Positions 1-9,998 of a DNA stretch of 64,000 bases are shown here, one piece after another. Both the position numbers and the translations under genes were made by a program. The notes below the pieces were generated by a model. That model was given only the letters and a program-made list of their open reading frames with translations. It made no database searches and was not told the origin of the DNA. The first letter of the stretch is position 1. Every line of letters begins with the position of its first letter. Source of the stretch: a virus; IMG/VR virus record IMGVR_UViG_3300037088_000882, positions 1-64,000 of that record; one strand, 5' to 3'.

Positions 1-1002
1 ATGGTATTTAAGGGCTTTCTTAGCATGCATGCTAATTTTGCGGGTAAGCTTTTTGTATTTAAGACTGTTAATAATAAGGAATACGATTTAATAAAGTATT
101 ATTCTGGATCTTTGGACAGGCCTAATTATGAAAGCATATTTAATTCCTATTATATGGCTTTTAGTGTTTTTATGGTAGGTCAGGAAAATGTCATTATAAA
201 TCGTGATGAGTATATTAAAAAGCTATATCAATTTTTTATTTCTATGCCTGCTGTTTTTTGTAAGGAGATTCTTAAAGAACTCGAATTATTGAAAGTTAAA
301 ATGTACTTAGCTTTAGAGTTTGTTGAAGGATTTTCTTATGCTTTTCAATATCGAAGATTGTGGAAGATTTTAGGCTTAAATTTTTTAAGTGGTATTGCTG
401 GATCTGAGAATCTTGGTTTAAATGTTTTTCAGGAAAATTGGATTTATTTAAATAAAACTCTTGATGAGGAAGAAGCTTATAACCAGCAGTTTTCTTTTGC
501 TGTTTTAATAGCATCGGCCTCCAATGCAAAGGGAGCCAAGCAATTGAGAGCGAAGCATGATGCTAGCTTACAAACCATGGAAGATAAGAGGAAGAAATTA
601 TCGAGAGAAGGTCCAATTAAAAGTACTAATTGGACTGCTATGGGATGGGCAGCTCCTGTGGATACTGCTGAGGAACTTGTGGCTGAACTTGAACGCCAAA
701 TGCACGGTTTGAAAGATCGGCACGATAAATTTATTGATGATTATTTACATCAATTAGAGAAAAATGCTGAAGAGCATAATCGAAAGGCTCAGGAAAAAAT
801 TGAGGAATCTAATAAGAAACATGAAGGCGAAAAACCTTTAAGTGGTGAACAAAGAGTACTTACTCCAAAAGAGATGTCAGAATTAATGTCTCAAAAGAGT
901 AATAATCTTATTATTCTTCCTCCTGAAGATGTAGCAACGCCTGAAGATAAAGAGCGTTATTTATCAAAAGTTGGTGGAAAAGTTTTAACCGGTAGGAAAT
1001 AA
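1..1002 (+). CDS. Uncharacterised protein upstream of tape measure (possibly 5'-truncated)
   Basis: This open frame of 333 codons begins at the first base of the window, so the true start may lie upstream. Its position just before the tape measure gene (2-nt gap) is where contractile-tail phages often encode tail assembly or chaperone proteins, but I recognise no domain. The N-terminal half is rich in aromatic and hydrophobic residues. From about residue 175 it becomes highly charged (Lys/Glu rich, probably helical or coiled coil) and ends in a basic tail. A tail assembly role is inferred from location only. Confidence 0.6.
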   Translation: MVFKGFLSMHANFAGKLFVFKTVNNKEYDLIKYYSGSLDRPNYESIFNSYYMAFSVFMVGQENVIINRDEYIKKLYQFFISMPAVFCKEILKELELLKVKMYLALEFVEGFSYAFQYRRLWKILGLNFLSGIAGSENLGLNVFQENWIYLNKTLDEEEAYNQQFSFAVLIASASNAKGAKQLRAKHDASLQTMEDKRKKLSREGPIKSTNWTAMGWAAPVDTAEELVAELERQMHGLKDRHDKFIDDYLHQLEKNAEEHNRKAQEKIEESNKKHEGEKPLSGEQRVLTPKEMSELMSQKSNNLIILPPEDVATPEDKERYLSKVGGKVLTGRK

Positions 1003-1004
1003 AT

Positions 1005-4000
1005 ATGGCTGATCCGACCCCTGCAAATATGAAAGCAATGGAAGAAGCGCTAAAAAAAGTACAGCGCCAACTGGAAAATGTTGAGAAAGCCACTAAAAAG
1101 ACAACGCAAAATATTAATAAGAATTTCCAAAATGCTGCAGGTGGTACTGAATATTTTGGAAAAAGATTAGAATATGCTGAAGAGACTATAGACGATATAG
1201 CCAAGAATATGAAGAAAATCCATCTGGAAAAAGGATTGCCAGTAGGGAAAGTTATTATAGTAAACAAGCAGATGGCTGTTCTTCAAAAAAGAATTGAACA
1301 TATTAAAAATTTGAAGGGGCCTTTTAATGCTGCTTCTTTAGATAAACAGAAAAAAAGAATTGCTACGATAACGAAAGAAGCTGTTTCTCTAAATAAAAAT
1401 GTTTCTGGTGGTGTAAAAGTATCAACTCAGCGATTTGCTGATATGGCCGAGGGTGCTGGATCTTTTAAAGATTTATTTCATTCTTTAAAAGGTTCTCCTA
1501 AGGATATGCTAAAAACAGCAGAAGGGGCTGGAGAAGTTGCAGATAAATTAAAAAGTATGGGAGGAATGGCTAAAGGTTTAGGTAGTGCTCTTGGAGGAGT
1601 TTCTAAAATCTTTGGAGGTCCAGCGGGTATAGCTATGGCTGCGGGGAAAGCCTTATTTGATATAACTGTACAAGCAGATACCTTTGTTAAAAATGCTAAT
1701 AAAGGGTTTGCTAGTATTCGTGGACCTGATATTATGACGAGTGATGTTGAAGGGCAATTTAAGGAATTTAATGACCAGATTTATAACGCTTCTGCTAATA
1801 TTAGGGATGGCTTAAATGCAGATGCCATAAGAGGTTTTATGGAAGCCTTGAGTCAATCTGGTTATAATATAACTAGGTTACAAGGGGGCCTTACCACTTA
1901 TAGAACCGCTGTGGATGTAGCAGCAAAAGCCAGTAAAAGTTTAGGGGTTGATATAGTTCAGGTTGGTGCTTATATGGGCACTTTACTGAATGATTTTAGA
2001 GAGGATTTAGCAGAAGTCGATAAATCTTTTGTTCAAGTTGCTTTTGACGCTAAAAAATCAGGTATGTCAACTAATAATTTTTGGAATACCGTTCAGAATG
2101 CTACAGCATCTTTAACTCTTTATGGTGTTAAAATTGATTCGGCAGGAAAGTTACTTAAAACTTTCAGTCAAAATCAAATAGGGGGTGTAAAAGATGCCGA
2201 GGCTGCTGCCCAGGATATGTTATCTGTATTTAAATCTACCGATCGTGCTCAAAGTGCTTTAATCATGCAGATGTCTAAGTCTGGAGGGTTCGATCTTGCA
2301 GGGGCCTTTCAAAAAAAGGCTGGAGAACAAGGGACTAAAGCAACTAAAATAAAAGAAGAAATTAAACTTGTTGAAGCTAAGCCCAGAACTGAAGAAAATT
2401 TATCTGCTTTGGATAAATTGCATACTGATCTTGTAAATGCTGAAAAAGATCAAGCTAATTATACAAAAGCAACGATTTTGGCCCAAAAAGGAGATTATGT
2501 TGGATTAGGTACTTATTTTGGGGATTTGGCCAATAATGTATCCGATATAGTTCCAGCCTTGCTTAAAGGTATGATTCCTGGGTTAACTAATATAGGTAAG
2601 ATAGATGAGCATAATTTGGCTGTTTTAGAAAAGACGAGTCAATTAACAGGGTTATCTGTTCCGGCTTTACGAACAATTGTTAAGAATGCTCAATTTGTAA
2701 ATAAGGAATTAAGTGATCTTTCGGATTACATGGGTGATTTTGGTGGTAAATTAATTGATGCCACGGATGAGACAAAAAAAGGTATTGGGGATGCTATAAC
2801 TGAAATGGATAGTGGTAATGAAAAAGGTTTTGAAGATCTTAATAACGCTTTATTACAAGCTGGAATGGATCCAGTCCAGGCTAAGGAAATGGCAAATTTA
2901 GCTAAAAGTAATGAAGTTATTAGGGCTATTCTTAAGAAGACTTTAGTGCAGGATAAAGTTGTTGCTAAAAAAGAATTGGTTAATTTACAAAAGACACTTA
3001 AATCGGATGATGTTAGTAATAAGGCTGCTTTTAATAGCATTGATGACCAAAAGGCCTCTGCTGCAGAAATGTCTAAGAAAAGTGATGATACCTTTAAAAA
3101 GATAACTTCTTTGACTCTTTCAAGCCAAGAGACCATGGATATCATGGGAGATGAGGCTAAATACCGTTTATATAGTACTACTTTATTTAAAGGTATGAAT
3201 AAAGGTATAGGCTTTATAGCTAAATTTTTGACTAAGGCTTTTGGAAGTAAAGTTAAAGGTGTTGATGAGTATATAAGTCCTGAAGAAGAAGAAAAAATGC
3301 AACAGGACGCTTCAGATAAAATTACAAATGAAATAAAAAATGTAAAACCTGATGATGTTACAAAAGCTGTTGATGATCTTAATAAAAAGTTTCCCAAGGA
3401 TGCTAAATTAAGTCCTTCTCTAATGCAGGCTATAGTTGGTCATGAATCTGGTGGAAATGCTATGGCCGTTCCTAAAGATAAAACAGGGAATGTCTTATCT
3501 ACTGCTCGTGGTCCAATGCAAGTTATTAAAGATACTGCACAAAGGGTTGTTAAAGAATCAGGAGACGTTCTGGGAGTTAAGGGAGGTAAAAGTGGAACTT
3601 TACCTACTTATGGATCAGATTATAAAATGACTGCTCCAGGAACAGTCGACCTTACAGATACTAAAACAGGATTAGCTGTTGGAGGTCGAGTACTTCAAAA
3701 AGAGTTAACTAAATATGGTGGAGATCCAAAGAAAGCTATTGCCGCTTATTTTCAAGGTGACACAGTTGTAGATAATGCAATAAAGGCAGATAGTAAAGAT
3801 TGGATGAGTCATTTAGTTAATGATAAGGGTGAAAATGTATCTTCTCAAGTTGCTGCTTACATAAATGATGTTAATAAGCGTATTATGGATTCAGCCATAG
3901 GATCTACTCCTACGGCTACTCCTACAAAAGCTACCATGGGAATGCCTGAAAGGGTGACCTCTCCTGGTATTGTTCAGCTACATTCTGGAGAATCTATTTT

Positions 4001-4202
4001 TCCTAGTGCTGGTAATTCTAGAATGCGGACAACACCTCTTTTAAATGGAGGTGCTATGAATAGTGCTTTAGGCGGAGCTGTAGGTGGTGGAGGGAAAACC
4101 ATTAATATAAACGTTTCGGCTACAGAAAAAGATCTGGCCCAAAGAATAGCTAATGAAGTTAGAGGAGTACTATATAAAGAACAATTGACAGGAATGGCAT
4201 AA
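1005..4202 (+). CDS. Tail tape measure protein with lytic transglycosylase domain
   Basis: Long Ala/Lys/Gly-rich helical protein of 1065 residues, typical of tape measure proteins that set tail length and are ejected first. Residues 1-60 are predicted coiled coil, and about 185-220 is a Gly/Ala-rich hydrophobic stretch that could insert in membrane. A soluble lytic transglycosylase (SLT/goose-lysozyme-like) domain lies near the C-terminus: catalytic Glu814 in GHESGG, GPMQV at 836-840, and AAYFQGD at 913-919 in place of the usual AAYNAG. This would cut peptidoglycan during infection. The last 70 residues resemble the GESIFP...ININV tail common in tape measures. The start follows an AGGA site near 990. 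The enzyme call is strong; 'tape measure' rests on length, composition and gene order. Confidence 0.88.
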   Translation: MADPTPANMKAMEEALKKVQRQLENVEKATKKTTQNINKNFQNAAGGTEYFGKRLEYAEETIDDIAKNMKKIHLEKGLPVGKVIIVNKQMAVLQKRIEHIKNLKGPFNAASLDKQKKRIATITKEAVSLNKNVSGGVKVSTQRFADMAEGAGSFKDLFHSLKGSPKDMLKTAEGAGEVADKLKSMGGMAKGLGSALGGVSKIFGGPAGIAMAAGKALFDITVQADTFVKNANKGFASIRGPDIMTSDVEGQFKEFNDQIYNASANIRDGLNADAIRGFMEALSQSGYNITRLQGGLTTYRTAVDVAAKASKSLGVDIVQVGAYMGTLLNDFREDLAEVDKSFVQVAFDAKKSGMSTNNFWNTVQNATASLTLYGVKIDSAGKLLKTFSQNQIGGVKDAEAAAQDMLSVFKSTDRAQSALIMQMSKSGGFDLAGAFQKKAGEQGTKATKIKEEIKLVEAKPRTEENLSALDKLHTDLVNAEKDQANYTKATILAQKGDYVGLGTYFGDLANNVSDIVPALLKGMIPGLTNIGKIDEHNLAVLEKTSQLTGLSVPALRTIVKNAQFVNKELSDLSDYMGDFGGKLIDATDETKKGIGDAITEMDSGNEKGFEDLNNALLQAGMDPVQAKEMANLAKSNEVIRAILKKTLVQDKVVAKKELVNLQKTLKSDDVSNKAAFNSIDDQKASAAEMSKKSDDTFKKITSLTLSSQETMDIMGDEAKYRLYSTTLFKGMNKGIGFIAKFLTKAFGSKVKGVDEYISPEEEEKMQQDASDKITNEIKNVKPDDVTKAVDDLNKKFPKDAKLSPSLMQAIVGHESGGNAMAVPKDKTGNVLSTARGPMQVIKDTAQRVVKESGDVLGVKGGKSGTLPTYGSDYKMTAPGTVDLTDTKTGLAVGGRVLQKELTKYGGDPKKAIAAYFQGDTVVDNAIKADSKDWMSHLVNDKGENVSSQVAAYINDVNKRIMDSAIGSTPTATPTKATMGMPERVTSPGIVQLHSGESIFPSAGNSRMRTTPLLNGGAMNSALGGAVGGGGKTININVSATEKDLAQRIANEVRGVLYKEQLTGMA

Positions 4203-4206
4203 TAAC

Positions 4207-4962
4207 ATGGGTAATCAAATACAGTCAGTAGGACTCGAAAATTATCTAAATTCTGCAGCATCTGATCAAAATTATATACAGAATATTCAGAGTTATTTAT
4301 ATAATTCCCAGGCCGTGACCTCGGCCCCTGATAAAGTTAAATTTATTATTCAGACAGTAGATGGAAATGGCCGTCCTTTTAAATATGTGGTTAATGGCTA
4401 TAATATTGTTGGAATTAAACTGACTATTAACCCTTCATCGGTAAGTGTTAATTTGGCAAAAATGATAAATAGAACCCAGACCATGTCGAGTTGGGTAGAG
4501 GATCATTGGGGAGAAGAGCTTGATACAATTACTTTTCAAGGAAGCAGTGCAGGATTTATTTGGGAAGGTCCGACGCCTTACATTAAAACTCCTCAGGGAG
4601 TGACTCAAACTGCCCAAGAAGTCCGTACAATATTTAACCAATATAACGATATTGCAGATCTTGGAAGTACTGAACCTCATGGAGTTGGTGATAATAGTGG
4701 ATTGACCGTAAAGAGACGTCGAGATACAGTATCTTATAATGAGTTTAGGCAATTGATGCAGTTGATGAATGCTAATGGGGCTTCTTTCGATACTCGAGGC
4801 TTAGTTTCGGATAGGTTATTTATTCAATTAAGTTATGATTATGCTAGTTATCTGGGGTATTTTGAAAGCTTTGACTTAACAGAGAGTGCTGATACTCCTT
4901 TTAGATTTATTTACACGATCACTTTTAAGGCTGAAAAAACAGTTTATTCTTTTTTGAGTTAA
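4207..4962 (+). CDS. Tail/baseplate protein, paralogue of the next gene
   Basis: 251 residues between tape measure and hub, the usual place for tail-tube-to-baseplate connector proteins. It contains an INPSS motif followed by a beta-rich region, an RRR-x2-VSY segment, and a C-terminal LSYDY-x4-LGYF...PFRF pattern. The same ordered motifs occur in the following 269-residue protein, so the two are diverged tandem duplicates. The INPxS plus beta-sheet arrangement recalls the N-terminal part of XkdP/gp53-type baseplate proteins, but no LysM motif is visible. The function is inferred from context. Confidence 0.7.
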   Translation: MGNQIQSVGLENYLNSAASDQNYIQNIQSYLYNSQAVTSAPDKVKFIIQTVDGNGRPFKYVVNGYNIVGIKLTINPSSVSVNLAKMINRTQTMSSWVEDHWGEELDTITFQGSSAGFIWEGPTPYIKTPQGVTQTAQEVRTIFNQYNDIADLGSTEPHGVGDNSGLTVKRRRDTVSYNEFRQLMQLMNANGASFDTRGLVSDRLFIQLSYDYASYLGYFESFDLTESADTPFRFIYTITFKAEKTVYSFLS

Positions 4963-4966
4963 AATT

Positions 4967-5776
4967 ATGAGCCAAATAAGACCCGATCCGGCTAATGCTC
5001 GTGACCAAATCAGACGTGATATGGATATCTTTTTAGCAGGTATCCAGACTTCAGATTATTCTCAATTGTATGGTCTTTCAGGATCAGATTTGCTTGTGGA
5101 GGCGGGAGCTCCGATTACGGAATCTCTGCCTGCTCCAGATCCTAATCTTACAGGGGCTCTTTCTGCTGCGTTACCTATGACTTTATCAACCTGTGATAGT
5201 AATGGTAATCGAATACAGATAACTTTATTAATTAATCCTTCGAGTATGAACCATAATAAAACATCATCGGTATATGCTAATTATACGAGAAGTGGTTTTG
5301 TGACACAGTTATGGGGCCCTAATCAAGATTTAATAACATCTAATGGTACTACTGCAGCATTTATGGTAGAAGGAACTGGATTAACAACTATAAGTCGACG
5401 TCGATCCTTTGCCTATAAGAATTTTCTGGCTTTTTTGTACGCTTATAGAAACAATGGTTATAATCTCGTTGATCCTACAGCACTTAAAGCGTCTTTAACT
5501 CGAGTGATAGGTGTTATTCATGGCGTTGAGTTAAGTTACGACAATCAAATTTTTTTGGGTCATTTCAATAACTTTACGATCGATGAAGTCGCAGAAAAAC
5601 CTTTTCTTTTTGATTATAATTTTGAATTTGTTGTAAGTTCATTGTCTAATGATTATAATGAAATTAGAGGGCATTTTTCTAAGATCCCGACTTATGGTGA
5701 GGAGACTAATCCAGTCAGATTAATATCTGATTTAAATGTTCTATTAAATACGTCTACAACTAAGAATATAGGTTAA
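4967..5776 (+). CDS. Tail/baseplate protein, tandem paralogue of the previous gene
   Basis: 269 residues, 4 nt after its paralogue. It shares INPSS, the SRRRSFAY segment, LSYD-x5-LGHF and a PFLFDYNFEF C-terminal strand with the upstream protein, and adds about 60 N-terminal residues. Both probably form ring or connector subunits at the tail-tube/baseplate junction. No enzyme motif, signal peptide or transmembrane segment is visible. Its operon position just before the hub gene supports a baseplate role. Confidence 0.7.
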   Translation: MSQIRPDPANARDQIRRDMDIFLAGIQTSDYSQLYGLSGSDLLVEAGAPITESLPAPDPNLTGALSAALPMTLSTCDSNGNRIQITLLINPSSMNHNKTSSVYANYTRSGFVTQLWGPNQDLITSNGTTAAFMVEGTGLTTISRRRSFAYKNFLAFLYAYRNNGYNLVDPTALKASLTRVIGVIHGVELSYDNQIFLGHFNNFTIDEVAEKPFLFDYNFEFVVSSLSNDYNEIRGHFSKIPTYGEETNPVRLISDLNVLLNTSTTKNIG

Positions 5777-5778
5777 GT

Positions 5779-8037
5779 ATGGCAAATGATCTTAATGGGA
5801 TATTTACTTTAAAAGAATTTTATAATCGTGGTGTAACAAAACTTGCTCCCGATGTCTTGGTTTATATAGGAGGAAGTCTTACAACAACAGTTATAGCTCC
5901 AGTTTCAAGTAATAATGGGAATCTTTCTTTTAATGACGGTATAACAACAGTATCCGTTCAAAATAATGTTGATCCTCCAGGAAGCTCTTCTGCAAATATA
6001 GAAATTGTTACTCCAATATATGGGCCAAATTCTAAATATTGGGCTTTGTTTCCAGGGCCTGATCCAAATGATCCTAATAGTAATCCTGTGCGAGCTCCTT
6101 TATTTTCTCCTATGATGGAAGTGAAAATTTATTTCAAAGGGAGATATTTAGTTAACGGTCAGCCTAAATATTATCCAAGTTTCTGGGGATTTATTGTTAA
6201 TGTAGATGAAAGTTATAGTGGAGGAGTTTATAAAATTGGATTAGTTTGTGCTGATATGCTTCATTGGTTACATTACAGTACTTTGAACGTACATCCTGAT
6301 GTGGCAACCAATCAGGTTGCTGGAGGAAATCTTGACTTGAGTGTATGGGGTACTACTTTCAATACAAGTAACCCTTATCAGATTATTTATTCTCTGATAG
6401 TGTTAATGGGGTGGGATAGTTTTGTAGTTCCTTCATGGGTTGCTCAGAAAACCGCTCCAGATAGTATATGGCCAGTAAATCCTTTTGATCAAGCTCCTGG
6501 AATAATGAATTATTGGAAACAGCGTTTTGCAACAATGGGCAATTTATTGAAATTGTATGGAATTAACGGTAAACAAGTTGATAAAAATGGGATACAGACA
6601 AGGCAACCAGAAGTTAACGTGATGAATACAGGTGGCGATTCTTATGTTGGCCAAGGAGTCGCTCCTAAAGACTCTAATCAGTATACTATTGATGGAGGTT
6701 TTTTGAGGGAGTTTAGCGTTTTTGGTGACCTTGGGCAAATGGGTCAGTTTGAAAATTCTGAGTATATGACTAAACTCGATATTGCTACTAACGTGAAGAC
6801 CCGAAGTGACTTTGAGTTTTTTCAGGATGTGAATGGTAATTTTGTTTTTAAACCTCCTTTTTATAATATGAATGTTAAGGGCTTATTACCCTATACCCTG
6901 TTGCCTAGTGACATTATTAGTTATTCCGTTAATCAGGATACCGAGGGAATTGTAACATCAATGACAGTGCTAACACCCATGGATCCTTTATTTAAGTATT
7001 TGACTTTTGGTCAGGGTGTGGGGTTTTTCATGGATGTAAACCTTACTAAAAGATTTGGTGTCCGTCATGTAGAACATAGGATGGAATATATAAAAGACGG
7101 TAATATGGCCAAGGCATTTGCTGTCGGTCAAATGACCTTAATCAATGCAAAGACCCTTACAGGAACCGTAACTATTCCAGGACGACCTGAAATGAGACTT
7201 GGGTATCCAGTTTATATCGAGCATCGAGATAGTTTCCATTATGTGAAAGCCATTAATCACAGTTTTGATTATGGGGGTTCTTTTGTTACAACCTTATCTT
7301 TAGAGACTGAACGTAAAAAAGTTTACAATCTGGATAATTTGTTTAATAGTCCTGCACAAAAAGGATCTCCCTATATTGATACTGTTTTTAGACTAGATAA
7401 ATCAGCTCCGACTCCAACTGATTCAAATTCTATTGTTCAGTCAAATCCTAAAGATGTTTTAAGAGAATCCTTATTACGGTCTGAAAATAGAATTGTTTCT
7501 TCAGATCCAGGTGGGTATGTTATAAGCTCAAGAGCCACGGATCAGGAATTATCAACGACTACAACAACAATACCTTATACAGATGGCGATGGCTATCAAT
7601 TAATAGGTGGTTTTCCATACGGAAGAAATCTTGATCCTGTTCTTATTTCAAGTGAGACTGTCGGGCCTCCCATTTTTAAAGATGTTTATCTTACAACCAT
7701 GGCAAGGCCTTTGTATCAAAGTGAGTCAGATGCTATGGGAACTCTTTTCTTTGATAATCAAGAAGGGGCTGTCCCTGCTTATTTAAATACGGGATCAGAA
7801 ACTCCGAGAATTTTAGGAACAATTGATGTTATAGATCCTACTGCAGTATCTAATTTGGAGACAATATTTACGCCAGCACAAGCTGCTATAAGTAATAATG
7901 ATCGATTAGCGGATACTGTTTCTACAGGAGTTAATAATACTATGGTTAATATGAAAGATGGAGTACAAAATGTTCCATTTAGTGGTGAAAATAGAATTAC
8001 ATCTGATTTAGGGTACTCGTTTAATTTTGGTAAATAA
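5779..8037 (+). CDS. Baseplate hub protein (gp27/late-control-D-like)
   Basis: 752 residues. The N-terminal half carries a hub-type pattern (SPMMEVKIYFKGRY, then PSFWGFIVNVDESYSGG and IGLVCADMLHWL). Near residues 475-515 is a second hub hallmark, RPEMRLGYPVYIEHRDSFHY followed by INHSFDYGGSF. These resemble the gp27/VgrG N-terminal/phage late control D fold that forms the trimeric ring holding the spike. The C-terminal ~240 residues are Asn/Ser/Thr-rich and may be a phage-specific extension. It lies directly upstream of the gp5-like spike gene, the expected order. Confidence 0.78.
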   Translation: MANDLNGIFTLKEFYNRGVTKLAPDVLVYIGGSLTTTVIAPVSSNNGNLSFNDGITTVSVQNNVDPPGSSSANIEIVTPIYGPNSKYWALFPGPDPNDPNSNPVRAPLFSPMMEVKIYFKGRYLVNGQPKYYPSFWGFIVNVDESYSGGVYKIGLVCADMLHWLHYSTLNVHPDVATNQVAGGNLDLSVWGTTFNTSNPYQIIYSLIVLMGWDSFVVPSWVAQKTAPDSIWPVNPFDQAPGIMNYWKQRFATMGNLLKLYGINGKQVDKNGIQTRQPEVNVMNTGGDSYVGQGVAPKDSNQYTIDGGFLREFSVFGDLGQMGQFENSEYMTKLDIATNVKTRSDFEFFQDVNGNFVFKPPFYNMNVKGLLPYTLLPSDIISYSVNQDTEGIVTSMTVLTPMDPLFKYLTFGQGVGFFMDVNLTKRFGVRHVEHRMEYIKDGNMAKAFAVGQMTLINAKTLTGTVTIPGRPEMRLGYPVYIEHRDSFHYVKAINHSFDYGGSFVTTLSLETERKKVYNLDNLFNSPAQKGSPYIDTVFRLDKSAPTPTDSNSIVQSNPKDVLRESLLRSENRIVSSDPGGYVISSRATDQELSTTTTTIPYTDGDGYQLIGGFPYGRNLDPVLISSETVGPPIFKDVYLTTMARPLYQSESDAMGTLFFDNQEGAVPAYLNTGSETPRILGTIDVIDPTAVSNLETIFTPAQAAISNNDRLADTVSTGVNNTMVNMKDGVQNVPFSGENRITSDLGYSFNFGK

Positions 8038-8051
8038 GATAAGGTAAATAA

Positions 8052-9998
8052 ATGGGAACTCCAACAAGACAATACAGACAGGGTGAAAAACCCCATTCCG
8101 TATTTAGTAATTTTAATGGGCCTAATAAGTTCAACCAATACTTTTATATACGTGCTGGTGTCATAGAAGAAGTCGATATAGATAAATATCAAATGACCAT
8201 ACGCTGGTATGGTAGTGATGGGGCTAGAAGTAGAGTTCCGATAAGTTTCCCTTACATGGGCCCTGCTGGATGTATTGCAACACTCCCCGAAAAAGGGGCC
8301 ATGGGTATTTTTGGTTTTTATGACGAGGGTGATGGAAAAGGATCACCTTTATGCCTTTCTTATCTTGCTGCAGGTCTTGCTTCGGCCTTAAATTTTAACA
8401 CAGTAAAAATCTTACCAGATTCTTTATCTACAAGTGATATAAATGAAGTCGATTTTAAGTTTAGAAAATTAACTCCAGGTGATATCTCCATTACATCTCC
8501 TGCGGGTGGAATGGTTTTTTTAAACAATACTGTGGAGATTCACGATAATAGTCAGGACTCCATAATAATTCGAGATGATGACCAGGCTATTATTTCTACC
8601 TCTGTGACAAATTTTACTTTTGCTGATGGTGTTTCTATAAGTTCGGGACCTGCTTTAAGAAACAGTTTAGTTCTATATGATAGCCAGGGAAACAAACTTC
8701 CAAACAATGGAAGTGCCGTCCCTCAACCAAGTGGGAAAGACAATATCTATATCGTCCCTCAAGGACAGGATATTACTTACGACACTCAATTTTATACTGA
8801 GTATCGGGTTGATGTCTCGGACATGGCTAATGGGATTCTGGACAATAATGATGTAAATGGCTCAGCAAATCTTTCGGATCATGATCCTGTCGTTCGAATG
8901 GCCCTTGGTAATTACATTGGTCCTGATATTCGTGACCCCCAATTATATGGAAATGTCCTTAAAGCAAAAGTATTTCTTTCTGATAAAGATCAAAAAGGGA
9001 ATTTTACTTTAGGTAAAGCCCTTGATGATAATAACATGGATGAGCCTGGAAAGATAGGACTTGCTTATTCATTGCACTTCCCGAAGTCCGGGGCCTTTGT
9101 AGGGGTTGATAAAGAAGGGCATTACATTTTAAATCTTCCTGCTTCTGCAGCTAATCAGTTAGGTGCAGGGCGATCGATGTCTATTCTTGCTCAAGGTAAT
9201 TTAAAGGAGATATGGGGATCTACGGCCCTTGATAACAATTCTTGGGATCTAACTACTCGAGGTGGAGTTCGATGGAATTTAGGGGCTCATAATCTTAACG
9301 AGGCTGGACAGAGTTATAGCATTCAAGCAACTAACGGGATAAGCATTACAGTAAACAGTGCTGATAATAACGGTTTTGCTAAGACAGAGCTTTATAAGGC
9401 TAATATTTCTCAGGTAGTTTCTGGTGATAAGCAGCAGACCTGTGTTAATTACACATCGACGATTAATGGGTTGAAAGTTGAAAATATTACTGGCTCTTCT
9501 ACTGAATCTGTTCAAAGCGATAAAAGTATAAATGTTTTGGGAGTGATGTCAGAAACTGTGGTTAAAGAGATGCAAGGTAAGTTTGGTGTCAGAAAGACTA
9601 CGATTACAACAGGTAATGATGAGCTAACGGTTATTAGAGGCGATATTACCGAGACAATAACTACTTTTGGAAAAAGATCGACTCTTGTTACTGCAGGAAG
9701 TATCGAAGAAAATCTTTTGACTGGTACATATAAGACCTTTGTTGGAGGCGGAAGTTACGAAATTAGTGTTGGTACTGGAACAATAAAAATATCTACGGCT
9801 GTTGGAGCAATCACAATGTCCGGGACCAATGTTGCGATTACAGGTAATGTCGCTGTTCAGATTAATGCGCCTATTGTCCAGGTTGGAAATGGCGCCGCAA
9901 TAGGAGGTGTTGTATCGGGATTCCCGGGAATCTTCTCGCATTTTGATTATACAACAGGAGTTCCATTAAAAGGTTCGATGAAGGTGAGTGTTGGCTAA
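8052..9998 (+). CDS. Baseplate spike, gp5-like OB-fold plus beta-helix
   Basis: 648 residues. Residues ~35-110 match the gp5/gpV OB-fold: short strands with DKYQMTIRWYG, PISFPYMGPAG and a closing GDGKGSPLCLSYL. The centre is a long beta-rich region. The C-terminal ~130 residues are a repetitive Gly/Thr/Ile/Val array (runs such as GTGTIKISTAVGAITMSG and APIVQVGNGAAIG) typical of the triple-stranded beta-helix needle that pierces the outer membrane. No lysozyme domain is fused here; that activity appears to sit in the tape measure. Preceded by AAGG and overlapping the next gene at TAATG. Confidence 0.85.
   Translation: MGTPTRQYRQGEKPHSVFSNFNGPNKFNQYFYIRAGVIEEVDIDKYQMTIRWYGSDGARSRVPISFPYMGPAGCIATLPEKGAMGIFGFYDEGDGKGSPLCLSYLAAGLASALNFNTVKILPDSLSTSDINEVDFKFRKLTPGDISITSPAGGMVFLNNTVEIHDNSQDSIIIRDDDQAIISTSVTNFTFADGVSISSGPALRNSLVLYDSQGNKLPNNGSAVPQPSGKDNIYIVPQGQDITYDTQFYTEYRVDVSDMANGILDNNDVNGSANLSDHDPVVRMALGNYIGPDIRDPQLYGNVLKAKVFLSDKDQKGNFTLGKALDDNNMDEPGKIGLAYSLHFPKSGAFVGVDKEGHYILNLPASAANQLGAGRSMSILAQGNLKEIWGSTALDNNSWDLTTRGGVRWNLGAHNLNEAGQSYSIQATNGISITVNSADNNGFAKTELYKANISQVVSGDKQQTCVNYTSTINGLKVENITGSSTESVQSDKSINVLGVMSETVVKEMQGKFGVRKTTITTGNDELTVIRGDITETITTFGKRSTLVTAGSIEENLLTGTYKTFVGGGSYEISVGTGTIKISTAVGAITMSGTNVAITGNVAVQINAPIVQVGNGAAIGGVVSGFPGIFSHFDYTTGVPLKGSMKVSVG

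Noticed and set aside
2726-3397. A 223-codon minus-strand frame inside the tape measure gene
   Set aside because: It is antisense to a strongly supported gene and has the hydrophobic bias typical of antisense frames of Lys/Asp-rich genes.
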